Source: Amycolatopsis circi
GTDB taxonomy: Bacteria; Actinomycetota; Actinomycetes; Mycobacteriales; Pseudonocardiaceae
NCBI RefSeq assembly: GCF_003385235.1
Contig: NZ_PQIA01000070.1
Span: 1 to 49,710, forward strand
Length of the DNA: 49,710 nucleotides
Reading direction: 5' to 3'
Below the pieces are notes generated by a model. It was not told the origin of the DNA and did no database searches. It saw only the letters and a list, made by a program, of their open reading frames with translations. This document shows, one piece after another, positions 32,417 to 41,248 of this stretch. Both the position numbers and the translations under genes were made by a program. How positions within the stretch are numbered: position 1 is the first letter of the stretch; each line of letters begins with the position of its first letter.

Positions 32417-33464
32417 CCCGGTCGTCCAAGAACTCGTCGAGGTAACGCCAGGTCGTGCCCCGGGCGCGGCGTCCGGTCAGCACGCCGAGGTGCCCGCCGG
32501 GCGCGGTGCGGAACCGGGCCTCCGGCGCGTTTTCCAGCAGCTGCACCACGCGTTCCACCGACGCGCGCGGCGCGATGGTGTCGTTTTCGCCCGCCACCAC
32601 GAGCATCGGCACCTTCACGTCGGACAGGCTGATCTTGCGCCCGTTCAGGTCGACGGTGCCCTCGGCGAGGTCGTTGGTACGGAACAAGCGGTGGTACAGC
32701 TGGCCGAACGTCCGCCCGGGGTAGGCGTACATGTTGCCCATGAAGTGGTCCACCGCCTCAATCTGCGCGAGGTAGTCGCGGTCGTCGAGGTTTTTCAGGA
32801 TCGCCAGCGGTTTCGTGATTTCCTTGGAGATCCCGGTGGCCCGGAACACCCGGGTGACCAAATAGGACGGTGCGCCGCCGAACACCCGGTACACCGGGGT
32901 CAGCAGATGCCCGCCGGTCAGGTCCACGAGCGGGCGGAACGGCGCGACGATCGGGATCGCGGTGAAATCGACCGGCGAGCCGACCGCGGTGATCGATTCG
33001 ATCGGCAGGCCCGGCTGGTCCGCGCTGACCAGCATGGAGAAAATCCCGCCGAGCGACCAGGACACCAGGTGCACGCCCTGTCCGCCGGCGTCCTCGCTGA
33101 CCTTCCGGATCGCCCTCGGCAGCACCTCGTCGATCCAGTGCTCGATGCCGAGCCGGCGGTCGGAGAAGGCGACCATGCCGTAGTCCACCAGGTAGGTCGG
33201 CCGTCCGCCCTCCACCAGGTGCTCGATGAGGCTGCAGCCGCGGCGCAGGTCGAAGCACAGCGCGGGCGCGGCCAGCGGCGGCACCAGCAGCACCGGCGGG
33301 CCGGAGACCTCGGACGCGCCGTGCGTCATCCGGTACACCGACCGGTTGGGCCCCTGGTCGATCAGCACCCTCGGCATCGGCCGCAGATCGGCGACCCCAC
33401 CCTGGAAAACCTTGCCCACGACGTTGGCCGCCGCGGCAGCCAACCGGGCCGGTGGGGAAACCAT
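32409..33464 (-). CDS. Alpha/beta hydrolase, PHA synthase (PhaC)-like
   Basis: 351 residues. PPVLLVPPLAAPALCFDLR, YLVDYGMV and the nucleophile elbow VHLVSWSLGGIFSM fit the PhaC/PhaB-type alpha/beta hydrolase group. The nucleophile is Ser, not the Cys of true PHA synthases, so polymerase activity is doubtful. Asp in GENDTIAP and His in GGHLGVL complete the triad. It may be a short PHA depolymerase or esterase of the mycolic-type actinobacteria. ATG 33464 has AGGAGG eight bases upstream; it follows the SDR gene on the same strand after 103 bases. Confidence 0.83.
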   Translation of the reverse strand: MVSPPARLAAAAANVVGKVFQGGVADLRPMPRVLIDQGPNRSVYRMTHGASEVSGPPVLLVPPLAAPALCFDLRRGCSLIEHLVEGGRPTYLVDYGMVAFSDRRLGIEHWIDEVLPRAIRKVSEDAGGQGVHLVSWSLGGIFSMLVSADQPGLPIESITAVGSPVDFTAIPIVAPFRPLVDLTGGHLLTPVYRVFGGAPSYLVTRVFRATGISKEITKPLAILKNLDDRDYLAQIEAVDHFMGNMYAYPGRTFGQLYHRLFRTNDLAEGTVDLNGRKISLSDVKVPMLVVAGENDTIAPRASVERVVQLLENAPEARFRTAPGGHLGVLTGRRARGTTWRYLDEFLDDRVS

Positions 33465-33567
33465 TCAGCGCCTCCTGGAACTCGTCGTCTGCCGGGCATC
33501 TTGCCGTGCGCGCGGGCGCGGCATCAACACGCCACTCCCGCAAGCACCCGGCAAGCGCACCTCCGCC

Positions 33568-34434
33568 TCAGACGCTCCCACCAGGCGGGACAGCCGACGG
33601 CGCGCTCCGGGCGGCCCGGCCCTCGTACTCGGCGCGCTCGGGCGAATGCGCGGCGGACGCGAGCAGTTGATCGCCGCCGAGCGCGCGTACCAGCCATTCG
33701 CCGACCGCGCGCGGGAACAGCCGCGTGATCCGGCCGGTCAGATCGAGCGATTTCGGCACGAACACGTCAAACTTCGGCCGTTCCAGCGCGTCGACGATCG
33801 CCGCCGCGACGTCGTCGGGCCCGACCGACTTGATGAATCGCGCTTCTCCCAGCCCCGACGCGAGTTCCGTGCGCACCACGGCGGGCATCACGCACGACAC
33901 CTCGACGCCGGTGCCACGCAACTCCAGGTGCACCGCCTCGGACAGCCCGACCACAGCGTGTTTCGTAGCGCAGTACGTGGCCGCTCCGGCGAATCCGGAC
34001 TTTCCGGCCATCGACGCCACATTCACGATGTGCCCACGCCCGCGCGGTTTCATCCGTTTGACGGCCTCTCGGGTGCCGTGCACGACCGCGTGCACGTTGA
34101 TCTCCAGCAACCGCCGCGTAGCCGCGTCGTCCTCCTCGTCCAGCGGCGAGAGCGGCATGATTCCGGCGTTGTTGATCAGCACGTCGATCGGCCCGATGGT
34201 GCTCTCGACGTCGTCCAGGAACGCGGTGAAGGCGGCCGTGTCGGTGACGTCCAGCGGCGACGCGACCACGTCCGGCCCCAGCTCGCCAGCGGTTTTCTCG
34301 GCCCGGACCCGGTCGAGGTCGCCGAGCACGAGCCGGGCGCCGCGCCGGTGCAGCGCGGCGGCGGTGGCCGCTCCGATGCCCTGCGCGCCGCCCGTGACGA
34401 CGACGACCTTTCCGGAGAGCGACTGCCTGGCCAT
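33568..34434 (-). CDS. Short-chain dehydrogenase/reductase
   Basis: 288 residues. The classical SDR motifs are present: VVVTGGAQGIGAATA for NAD(P), INNAG, the Ser in VNVASMAGKSG and YCATKHA (YxxxK). The C-terminal extension FVPKSLDLTGRITRLFPRAV is typical of actinobacterial lipid-linked SDRs. Asp in LVLGDLDR after the second strand favours NAD. Substrate unknown. Upstream lies an operator-like palindrome at 34451. Confidence 0.9.
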   Translation of the reverse strand: MARQSLSGKVVVVTGGAQGIGAATAAALHRRGARLVLGDLDRVRAEKTAGELGPDVVASPLDVTDTAAFTAFLDDVESTIGPIDVLINNAGIMPLSPLDEEDDAATRRLLEINVHAVVHGTREAVKRMKPRGRGHIVNVASMAGKSGFAGAATYCATKHAVVGLSEAVHLELRGTGVEVSCVMPAVVRTELASGLGEARFIKSVGPDDVAAAIVDALERPKFDVFVPKSLDLTGRITRLFPRAVGEWLVRALGGDQLLASAAHSPERAEYEGRAARSAPSAVPPGGSV

Positions 34435-34450
34435 GGCGGACTCCTCGGTC

Positions 34451-34469
34451 TATTGACACTTAGCCAATA
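34451..34469. promoter_or_regulatory. Operator-like palindrome TATTGACACTTAGCCAATA
   Basis: Arms TATTGNC and GNCAATA flank five bases, 17 bases before the SDR start. This is an A/T-rich TetR-type site in G+C-rich DNA. No regulator gene is adjacent. Confidence 0.5.
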
Positions 34470-34494
34470 TCGTCCTCCGGATCAGACCGCGCCG

Positions 34495-35004
34495 CTATCC
34501 CCCAACCCGTTGCTCAAGGACCTGGCCGAGCCAGCCGTCGACGGTGAACTGCTCGGTCGGCTTGAAGCCCTGGCTCTCGTAGTAGCGCGGCAGATCGCCG
34601 TCGCCGCCCGCCCAGCAGTCGACGCGCACGAGGTCGACCCCGCGTCGTTTCGCCTCGTCCATCGAGTGCTGCAACAGCCGCGAGCCGACCCGATGCCCGG
34701 TGAACCGGCGGGAAGTGATCAGCAGCCGCACGTACAGCTCGGGCTCGTCGGCCTTCGGCGCGTACGGCATGGCTTGGCCGAGGATCAGCGCGCCGGCGGG
34801 CTTTCCGTCGATCTCCGCCATCCGGAACTCGGGATCGGCCGCGTACTCGCGCACCCGCTCGACCCGCTTCGGGATCTTGCTCCACGGCTCGGTGCCCCAT
34901 TGGCCCGCGCTGCCCCGCGCGACCAGCCATTCGACGGCGTCGTCGAAAAACCCCAGCAACACGTCTGCGTCTCCGGCAACCCCAGGCCGGATGGTGAACT
35001 CCAT
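34495..35004 (-). CDS. GNAT family N-acetyltransferase
   Basis: 169 residues. The acetyl-CoA binding stretch is LYVRLLITSRRFTGHRVGSR, with VGSRLLQHSMDEAKRRGV, then VRVDCWAGGDGDLPRYYESQGF at the C-terminal motif (read in part as RYYESQGF). Substrate unknown. It is leftward, 70 bases downstream of the acyl-CoA dehydrogenase of the leucine-type operon, and may be cotranscribed with it, but no functional link is visible. Confidence 0.88.
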   Translation of the reverse strand: MEFTIRPGVAGDADVLLGFFDDAVEWLVARGSAGQWGTEPWSKIPKRVERVREYAADPEFRMAEIDGKPAGALILGQAMPYAPKADEPELYVRLLITSRRFTGHRVGSRLLQHSMDEAKRRGVDLVRVDCWAGGDGDLPRYYESQGFKPTEQFTVDGWLGQVLEQRVGG

Positions 35005-35074
35005 AGCTCCACAATAAGGACAGGTGAAGCAGCGCCGCCGGAACTCCGCCCGGACGCCCCGGCGGCGCTGGGTC

Positions 35075-36232
35075 TCAAGCGCCGACCCCGAGGTGGCGCG
35101 CGATCAGCATCTTCTGCACCTCGCTGGTGCCCTCGCCGATCTCCAGGATCTTCGCGTCGCGGTAGAACCGGCTGACCGGGAATTCGTTCATGAAGCCGTA
35201 TCCGCCGAAGATCTGCGTGGCATCGCGGGCGTTGTCCATCGCCGCGTTCGACGCCACCAGTTTCGCGATCGACGCTTCCTTCTTGAACGGCTCGCCGCGC
35301 AGCATCTTCGACGCCGCCTGGTAATACGCCAGCCGGGCGGTGTGCGCGCGGACTTCCATGTCCGCGATCTTGAACTGGATCGCCTGGTACTCGCCGATCC
35401 GGTGGCCGAACGCGACGCGGTCCTTCGCGTACTTCAGGCATTCGTCCACGCAGCCCTGCGCGAGACCGACGCTCAGCGCTGCGATCGCCACCCGGCCCTC
35501 GTCCAAAATGGACAGGAACTGCGCGTAGCCGCGGCCCCGCTTGCCGACCAGGTTCTCCGCCGGAACCCGAACGTCCGAAAAGGACAGTTCGTGGGTGTCC
35601 GAGCAGTTCCAGCCGACCTTCGAGTACTTCGGGGCCACCGTGAAGCCCGGCGTGCCGGACGGGACGATGATCGCCGAGATCTCCTTGCGGCCGTTCTCCA
35701 TCACGTCGGTGACCGCGGTGACGGTGACCAGCTTCGTGATGTCGGTGCCGGAGTTGGTGATGAACGCCTTGCTGCCGTTGATGATCCACTCGTCGCCGTC
35801 GAGCCGGGCGCGCGTGCGGGTGGCCCCGGCGTCGGAGCCGCCGCCAGGTTCGGTGAGCCCGAATCCGCCGAGCGCCTCGGCGGTGGTCAGCTTGGGCAGC
35901 CAGGTTTCCTTCTGCTCCTGGGTGCCGAAGCGGTAGATCGGCATCGCGCCGAGCGAAACCCCCGCCTCCAGCGTGATCGCGACCGAGGAGTCGACCCGCG
36001 CCAGCTCCTCCAACGCGAGGCACAGCGCGAAGTAGTCCCCGCCCATGCCGCCGAATTCCTCCGGGAACGGCAGGCCGAACAGGCCCATCTCGCCCATCTT
36101 GGCGACCAGCTCGTACGGGAATTCTTCCTTCTCGTACAGCGGGCCGATCACCGGCGCGACCTCCGCCTGCGCGAAGTCCTCGACCGTCTTGCGGAGCGCT
36201 TCGTATTCCTCGTCCAGCCGGAAGTCGATCAC
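35075..36232 (-). CDS. Acyl-CoA dehydrogenase of the leucine/branched-chain operon
   Basis: 385 residues. LTEPGGGSDAGATRTRA and INGSKAFITNSGTDI mark the FAD and substrate region; ATQIFGGYGFMNEFPVSRFY and EIGEGTSEVQKMLIARHLG form the C-terminus with the EGT glutamate. GTG 36232 overlaps the carboxylase alpha stop by 4 nt. In this operon, next to methylcrotonyl-CoA carboxylase, the likely substrate is isovaleryl-CoA, but isobutyryl- or 2-methylbutyryl-CoA cannot be excluded. Confidence 0.92.
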   Translation of the reverse strand: MIDFRLDEEYEALRKTVEDFAQAEVAPVIGPLYEKEEFPYELVAKMGEMGLFGLPFPEEFGGMGGDYFALCLALEELARVDSSVAITLEAGVSLGAMPIYRFGTQEQKETWLPKLTTAEALGGFGLTEPGGGSDAGATRTRARLDGDEWIINGSKAFITNSGTDITKLVTVTAVTDVMENGRKEISAIIVPSGTPGFTVAPKYSKVGWNCSDTHELSFSDVRVPAENLVGKRGRGYAQFLSILDEGRVAIAALSVGLAQGCVDECLKYAKDRVAFGHRIGEYQAIQFKIADMEVRAHTARLAYYQAASKMLRGEPFKKEASIAKLVASNAAMDNARDATQIFGGYGFMNEFPVSRFYRDAKILEIGEGTSEVQKMLIARHLGVGA

Positions 36233-38220
36233 TGCTTCTCCTCTGCTGCGCTCACGACGGCCAGCGTCTCGTCGAGCGCGACCTGCTGGCCGACCCGCAC
36301 GGAAAGCTCAGTCACCACACCGTCGATCGGCGCGGTCACCGTGTGCTCCATCTTCATCGCCTCGACGACCAGCAGCGGCGTTCCCGCACTCACCACGTCA
36401 CCTTCGGCGGCCTTCACCACCAGCACCGTTCCCGGCATCGGGCTCTTCACCGGACCGGCACCCGCCGCCTCGCCGCGCGAGGACAACGTGAATTCCTGGT
36501 CGGCGAACGCGAACGACCGGCCTTCGCGGGCCAGCCACACTGTCCGTTGTGGACCGTCTGCGCAGCGGTACCGCTCCACGCCGTTGGCCCGGCGCACCTC
36601 GAGCAGATCGCCTTCGCGGCGGGCGGAAACGCGCACCGGCTCGGCGTCGTCCACCCGCACCGAAGCGTCCGCCGGCGTGCCCTCGATCCGCACGACAGCC
36701 TGGTTTTCCCCGGTACGCAAGCGGAAAGTGATCCCGCCGGGGCCACTGAGCCGCCATCCGCTCGGAATGTCCCACGGGTCGACGACCGCGCCGGTCGGCT
36801 GCAGCGAGAGCAGCCGATCCATGGCCGCGGCGACGAAAAACCCGGCCGGGACTTCCGAGGAGATCAATTCGGACAGCCGCCGGTCCACCAGTTCGGTGTC
36901 TAGCTTTCCAGCGCGGACGTCCTCGTCGGCGAGCAGACCGCGCAGGAACGCGATGTTCGTGCCGAGGCCCAGCAACGCGGTGTCGGCCAGCGCGCGGTCC
37001 AGTTTCTGCAGCGCCGACGCCCGGTCCGGGCCGTGCGCGATGATCTTCGCCAGCATCGGGTCGTAGTTCGAACCGACCACCGCGCCGACCGACATCCACG
37101 AGTCCACTCGCACGCCGTCGCCGGAGGGCTCGTGCACGGCCAGCACCGTGCCGCCGGTCGGGATGAATCCGCGCGCCGGATCCTCGGCGTAGACCCGGGC
37201 TTCGACCGCGTGCCCGTCGAGGCGCACGTCGTCCTGAGTCAGGCCGAGGGGCTCCCCTGCCGCCACCCGCACCTGCCAGGACACCAGGTCGAGGCCGGTC
37301 ACCATTTCCGTGACCGGGTGCTCGACCTGCAGCCGGGTGTTCATCTCCATGAAGAAGAACTCGTCCGGGTTGTGCGCGGACATGATGAACTCGACCGTGC
37401 CCGCGCCGACGTATCCGACCGACCGCGCGGCTTCCGCGGCCGCCGCGCCCATTTTCGCCCGCGTGGCCTCGTCCAGCAGCACCGACGGCGCTTCCTCGAT
37501 GATCTTCTGGTGCCGCCGCTGCAGGCTGCACTCGCGTTCGCCGAGGTGCAGCACAGTGCCGTGCTCGTCGGCCAGCACCTGGATCTCGATGTGCCGCGGC
37601 GTGGTGAGGAACCGCTCCATGAGCAGCGTGTCGTCGCCGAAGGAACTCTTCGCTTCCCGGCGGGCAGACTCGATCGCCGCGGCCAATTCGGACTCTTCGT
37701 GCACCAGGCGCATGCCCTTGCCGCCACCGCCCGCGGACGGCTTCAGCAGCAGCGGATAACCGACTTTCGCCGCCGCTTCGGCGAACCCGCCCTCTGGAAT
37801 GTCCACATCGGACGCTCCGGGCACCACCGGGACACCGGCCGCGGACACCGTGGCCTTCGCCCGGATCTTGTCGCCCATCTTGTCGATAGCTTCCGGCGGC
37901 GGGCCGATGAACACCAGCCCTGCCTCCGCACAAGCCCGCGCGAACGCGGTGTTCTCGGCGAGGAAGCCGTATCCGGGATGCACCGCCTGCGCGCCGGTTT
38001 CCTTTGCCGCCGCGACAATCGCCGGAATCGACAGGTAGCTCTTCGCCGCTTCGGCCGGGCCGAGGCGCACCGCGGTGTCGGCCTCGCGCACGTGCCGGGC
38101 GTCGGCGTCCGCGTCGCTGTACACCGCGACCGAACGGATCCCGAGCGCACGCAGCGACCGGATTACGCGAACCGCGATCTCCCCGCGGTTGGCAACCAGA
38201 ACAGTCTCGAACACGCTCAT
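36229..38220 (-). CDS. mccA: Acyl-CoA carboxylase alpha subunit (biotin carboxylase + biotin carrier), methylcrotonyl type
   Basis: 663 residues. It begins VFETVLVANRGEIAVRVIRS, followed by the biotin-carboxylase ATP-grasp region (KPSAGGGGKGMRLV; HIEIQVLADEHGTVLHLGER; FIMSAHNPDEFFFMEMNTRL), then a linker domain and a C-terminal biotinyl domain with the biotinylated Lys in VVEAMKMEH at about residue 623. It charges biotin with CO2 from bicarbonate and ATP for the beta subunit. Its ATG overlaps the beta subunit's TGA by one base, and its stop overlaps the acyl-CoA dehydrogenase start. Confidence 0.94.
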   Translation of the reverse strand: MSVFETVLVANRGEIAVRVIRSLRALGIRSVAVYSDADADARHVREADTAVRLGPAEAAKSYLSIPAIVAAAKETGAQAVHPGYGFLAENTAFARACAEAGLVFIGPPPEAIDKMGDKIRAKATVSAAGVPVVPGASDVDIPEGGFAEAAAKVGYPLLLKPSAGGGGKGMRLVHEESELAAAIESARREAKSSFGDDTLLMERFLTTPRHIEIQVLADEHGTVLHLGERECSLQRRHQKIIEEAPSVLLDEATRAKMGAAAAEAARSVGYVGAGTVEFIMSAHNPDEFFFMEMNTRLQVEHPVTEMVTGLDLVSWQVRVAAGEPLGLTQDDVRLDGHAVEARVYAEDPARGFIPTGGTVLAVHEPSGDGVRVDSWMSVGAVVGSNYDPMLAKIIAHGPDRASALQKLDRALADTALLGLGTNIAFLRGLLADEDVRAGKLDTELVDRRLSELISSEVPAGFFVAAAMDRLLSLQPTGAVVDPWDIPSGWRLSGPGGITFRLRTGENQAVVRIEGTPADASVRVDDAEPVRVSARREGDLLEVRRANGVERYRCADGPQRTVWLAREGRSFAFADQEFTLSSRGEAAGAGPVKSPMPGTVLVVKAAEGDVVSAGTPLLVVEAMKMEHTVTAPIDGVVTELSVRVGQQVALDETLAVVSAAEEKQ

Positions 38221-39833
38221 CACATCCGAAAGACGCCGTAGTTGACCTCGGGCAAGGGCGCGTTGGCCGCGGCCGACAGCGCGAGACCGAGCACCGTGCG
38301 GGTGTCCGCCGGGTCGATCACGCCGTCGTCCCACAGCCGCGCGGTGGAGTAGTACGGGCTGCCCTGTTCCTCGTACTGCTCGCGGATCGGGTCCTTGAAG
38401 GTCTCTTCGTCCTCTGTGGACCATTCGCCGCCGCGGCCCTCGATCGCGTCGCGGCGCACCGTCGACAGCACCGACGCCGCCTGCTCGCCGCCCATCACGG
38501 AAATCCGCGCGTTCGGCCACATCCACAGGAACCTCGGCGAATACGCCCGGCCGCACATGGAGTAGTTGCCCGCGCCGAAGGAGCCGCCGATGATCACGGT
38601 GAACTTCGGCACCCGCGCACACGCCACCGCGGTGACCATTTTCGCGCCGTGCTTGGCGATGCCGCCCGCCTCATACGCGCGCCCGACCATGAAGCCGGTG
38701 ATGTTCTGCAGGAACACCAACGGGATCGAGCGCCGGTCGCACAGTTCGATGAAGTGCGCGCCCTTCATCGCGGACTCGGCGAACAGCACGCCGTTGTTCG
38801 CGATGATGCCGACCGGGTGGCCGTGGATGTGCGCGAAGCCGGTGACGAGCGTCGAGCCGTATTCCTTTTTGAACTCCGCGAACCGGCTGCCGTCGACGAC
38901 GCGGGCGATGACCTCGCGCACGTCGTACGGGGTGCGCGGATCCGTCGGCACCACGCCGTACAGCTCGCGTTCGTCGGCCGCGGGCGGCTCGATCGCCTTG
39001 ACGTCCCACGGGCGCGGCGTGCGCGGGCCGAGCGTCGAAACGATGTCGCGGACGATGCGCAACGCGTGCGCGTCGTCGTCCGCGAGATGGTCGGTGACGC
39101 CGGACTGGCGCGCGTGCACATCGCCGCCGCCCAGTTCTTCAGCGGTGACGACCTCACCGGTCGCGGCCTTCACCAGCGGAGGTCCGCCAAGGAAAATGGT
39201 GCCCTGATTGCGCACGATGACCGCTTCGTCGCTCATCGCCGGGACATACGCGCCGCCCGCGGTGCACGAGCCGAGCACGGCGGCGATCTGCGGGATGCCG
39301 CGCGCGGACATGGTGGCCTGGTTGTAGAAGATCCGGCCGAAGTGCTCGCGGTCCGGGAAGACCTCGTCCTGCCGCGGCAGGAACGCGCCGCCCGAGTCGA
39401 CCAGGTAAATGCACGGCAAGTTGTTGTGCAGCGCGACTTCCTGCGCCCGCAGGTGCTTCTTCACCGTCATCGGGTAGTACGTGCCGCCCTTGACGGTGGC
39501 GTCGTTCGCCACGATCACGCATTCGCGGCCGGACACGCGCCCGATCCCGGTGATGATGCTCGCGGACGGGGCCTCGTCGTCGTACAGCCCGGTCGCGGCG
39601 AGCGGCGAAAGCTCGAGGAACGGCGATCCCGGGTCCAGCAGCGCGTCCACCCGGTCGCGGGGCAGCAGCTTGCCGCGTTCCACATGGCGGGCGCGCGACT
39701 TCTCCGGCCCGCCGAGCCGGGCGGCGGCGAGCCGCTTGTGCAGATCCTCGACCAATTCGCCGTGCGAGGTGACGCTACGGGTGAAGGTGTCGCTGTTCGG
39801 ATCCGCGGAACTGCGCAGTACCGGCGTGTCCAT
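38220..39833 (-). CDS. mccB: Methylcrotonyl-CoA carboxylase beta (carboxyltransferase) subunit
   Basis: 537 residues. The carboxyltransferase signatures GTYYPMTVKKHLRAQEVA, GSCTAGGAYVPAMSDEAVIV and QNITGFMVGRAYEAGGIAKH, GGSFGAGNYSMCGRAYSPRF and the terminal YGVFRM are those of MccB rather than propionyl-CoA carboxylase. With the alpha subunit it carboxylates 3-methylcrotonyl-CoA in leucine breakdown. The later enzymes, methylglutaconyl-CoA hydratase and HMG-CoA lyase, are not in the window. It is the first gene of the operon; two palindromes precede its start. Confidence 0.93.
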   Translation of the reverse strand: MDTPVLRSSADPNSDTFTRSVTSHGELVEDLHKRLAAARLGGPEKSRARHVERGKLLPRDRVDALLDPGSPFLELSPLAATGLYDDEAPSASIITGIGRVSGRECVIVANDATVKGGTYYPMTVKKHLRAQEVALHNNLPCIYLVDSGGAFLPRQDEVFPDREHFGRIFYNQATMSARGIPQIAAVLGSCTAGGAYVPAMSDEAVIVRNQGTIFLGGPPLVKAATGEVVTAEELGGGDVHARQSGVTDHLADDDAHALRIVRDIVSTLGPRTPRPWDVKAIEPPAADERELYGVVPTDPRTPYDVREVIARVVDGSRFAEFKKEYGSTLVTGFAHIHGHPVGIIANNGVLFAESAMKGAHFIELCDRRSIPLVFLQNITGFMVGRAYEAGGIAKHGAKMVTAVACARVPKFTVIIGGSFGAGNYSMCGRAYSPRFLWMWPNARISVMGGEQAASVLSTVRRDAIEGRGGEWSTEDEETFKDPIREQYEEQGSPYYSTARLWDDGVIDPADTRTVLGLALSAAANAPLPEVNYGVFRM

Positions 39834-39849
39834 GGCTCTCCGTCGAGAC

Positions 39850-39865
39850 GTTAGCGGTCGTTAAC
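39850..39865. promoter_or_regulatory. Operator GTTAGCGGTCGTTAAC
   Basis: The site lies 17 bases upstream of mccB. It shares the GTTAGCG/CGTTAAC pattern with the sites at 39878 and 41117, so the TetR protein encoded at 40505 is the probable ligand. Confidence 0.75.
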
Positions 39866-39877
39866 TCCACCGGAGAT

Positions 39878-39893
39878 GTTAGTGCTCGTTAAC
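39878..39893. promoter_or_regulatory. Operator GTTAGTGCTCGTTAAC
   Basis: Second site in the mccB promoter region. It begins 28 bases after the first, close to a multiple of helical turns, so two dimers could bind one face. Confidence 0.72.
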
Positions 39894-39953
39894 CGCCGTG
39901 TCCAGCCCAGCCCGAAGCGCCCGGCCACGCGACCGGGTGAAACAGGAAACACT

Positions 39954-40451
39954 TCAGCCCGCGACGGCGTCGGAGATCCAGCCGGCCACCGGCAGATCCC
40001 GTTCGAGGCATTCGACCGACAGCCGGATCGTCCAGCGCAGCGCCTGCAGCAAGAGGCTGTCCACCTCGTTCGGGGCGGCACTGGCCAACGCGATCTCGAC
40101 CTGTTCGCGGGCCGCGGCGGTATTGCCGTGCACCTCGGCGAGCAGCGTGCGGACGGCGGTGCGGACCGGCGGATCGGCCTGGTCGATCGAAACCTCTTCG
40201 CCCGCTTCGTCGAACACCTGCACCTTGACCGGCGCGGTGCCGCCGTCACCAAGTGTGGACACCATCGCGCTGCACTCTCCGAAGAGCAGCAGCATCAGCT
40301 CTTTGGTCTCCTCGTCGCGTTCGCCCTGCTCCCGCGACGAGGGCGTGACCTCTTCCAGCGCCTCCGTGTCCTCGCCAAGACTGATGGCGACGAGCGCGCG
40401 CTGTGCCTTCTCGACGAGCCGCTGCTCGCCCTCGCTCCGGTCCGCGGTCAC
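39954..40451 (-). CDS. Hypothetical protein
   Basis: About 165 residues from GTG 40451. No family is recognised. It is acidic and helical, with a conserved-looking end ALRWTIRLSVECLERDLPVA and a stretch ELMLLLFGECSAMV. The composition is soluble and protein-like. It lies 53 bases downstream of the TetR gene on the same strand and upstream of the mcc operon, so it may be cotranscribed with tetR. The start is uncertain; a longer form to 40544 would overlap tetR. Confidence 0.6.
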   Translation of the reverse strand: MTADRSEGEQRLVEKAQRALVAISLGEDTEALEEVTPSSREQGERDEETKELMLLLFGECSAMVSTLGDGGTAPVKVQVFDEAGEEVSIDQADPPVRTAVRTLLAEVHGNTAAAREQVEIALASAAPNEVDSLLLQALRWTIRLSVECLERDLPVAGWISDAVAG

Positions 40452-40504
40452 GTGCCTATCAAACACCAGACCGGCGGTCGGCGGGATACCCCGGATCGCG
40501 GCCC

Positions 40505-41101
40505 TCAGCCCGCCGCGGAAAGCGCACCCAGCGCGAGCCGGCACAGCAGATCGGCGAGTGCGCCGTCACCGAGATGGCGGTTGTAGGGGGTCGAGTTGAT
40601 CAAGCCGAACACGGCGTGTGCCGCCGACCGCGCCTGGCGTTCGCCGAGGCCGGGCACGGCTTCGCGAATCGCCCGCACCCACACCTCGACGTACTGCCGC
40701 TGGAGCGCGCGAACCTGCTTGCGATCACCGTCGGTAAGATTCGCGAGATTGCGCTCCTGCACGGTGATGAGCGCGGGATGGTCGAGCGCGAAGTCGACGT
40801 GGAACCGCACGAGCGCGGCCAGCAGTGCGTCCGGGGTGCCGCCCGCCGCGGCGCGCTTCGTGCCGCCCTCGAGCAGGTAGTGGCTGATCGAGTTCAGCAT
40901 TTCCCCGAGAATCGCGTCCTTGCTGCGGAAATGCCGGTACAGCGCGGGACCGGAGATGCCGACGGCCGCGCCGATGTCGTCGATGCCGACGCCGTGGAAA
41001 CCGTGGTGGGCGAACAGCTCGGCGGCGGCGGTGAGGATCTGTTCCCGTCTGTTCGGCTTCGCGCCGTTCACCAGTGGGAGGGAATTCGCCGACATCCGCA
41101 C
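40505..41101 (-). CDS. TetR family regulator, probable repressor of the mcc operon
   Basis: 198 residues. The N-terminal helix-turn-helix is REQILTAAAELFAHHGFHGV and IDDIGAAVGISGPALYRHFR; the helical C-terminal domain has LVRFHVDFALDHPALITVQE. The helix pair closely resembles the first DNA-binding domain of the tandem TetR protein at 23910. A perfect-arm operator precedes it at 41117 and two more lie at the mccB promoter, pointing to autorepression and acyl-CoA-responsive control of leucine catabolism. GTG 41101 or ATG 41095 may be the start. Confidence 0.9.
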   Translation of the reverse strand: MRMSANSLPLVNGAKPNRREQILTAAAELFAHHGFHGVGIDDIGAAVGISGPALYRHFRSKDAILGEMLNSISHYLLEGGTKRAAAGGTPDALLAALVRFHVDFALDHPALITVQERNLANLTDGDRKQVRALQRQYVEVWVRAIREAVPGLGERQARSAAHAVFGLINSTPYNRHLGDGALADLLCRLALGALSAAG

Positions 41102-41116
41102 ATAGTAGGTCCCGCG

Positions 41117-41132
41117 GTTAGCGAGCGCTAAC
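41117..41132. promoter_or_regulatory. Operator GTTAGCGAGCGCTAAC
   Basis: Perfect 7-base arms flank AG, 15 bases before the tetR start. It matches the two mccB sites. Confidence 0.8.
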
Positions 41133-41248
41133 TTCCCGTCCTACTTCCTGCTTGAGCCAAGTGGAGGCACCCGGATTTCAGGGGTGTCTCGTGGGGATTG
41201 CACCTGGTAAAGCTTTACCGCGTCAAGCTGTCACGACAGGAGTGACCC

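Noticed and set aside
32409..33464. True PHA synthase
   Set aside because: The nucleophile is Ser in VSWSLGG rather than Cys, and the protein is short; PhaC-like hydrolase is safer.
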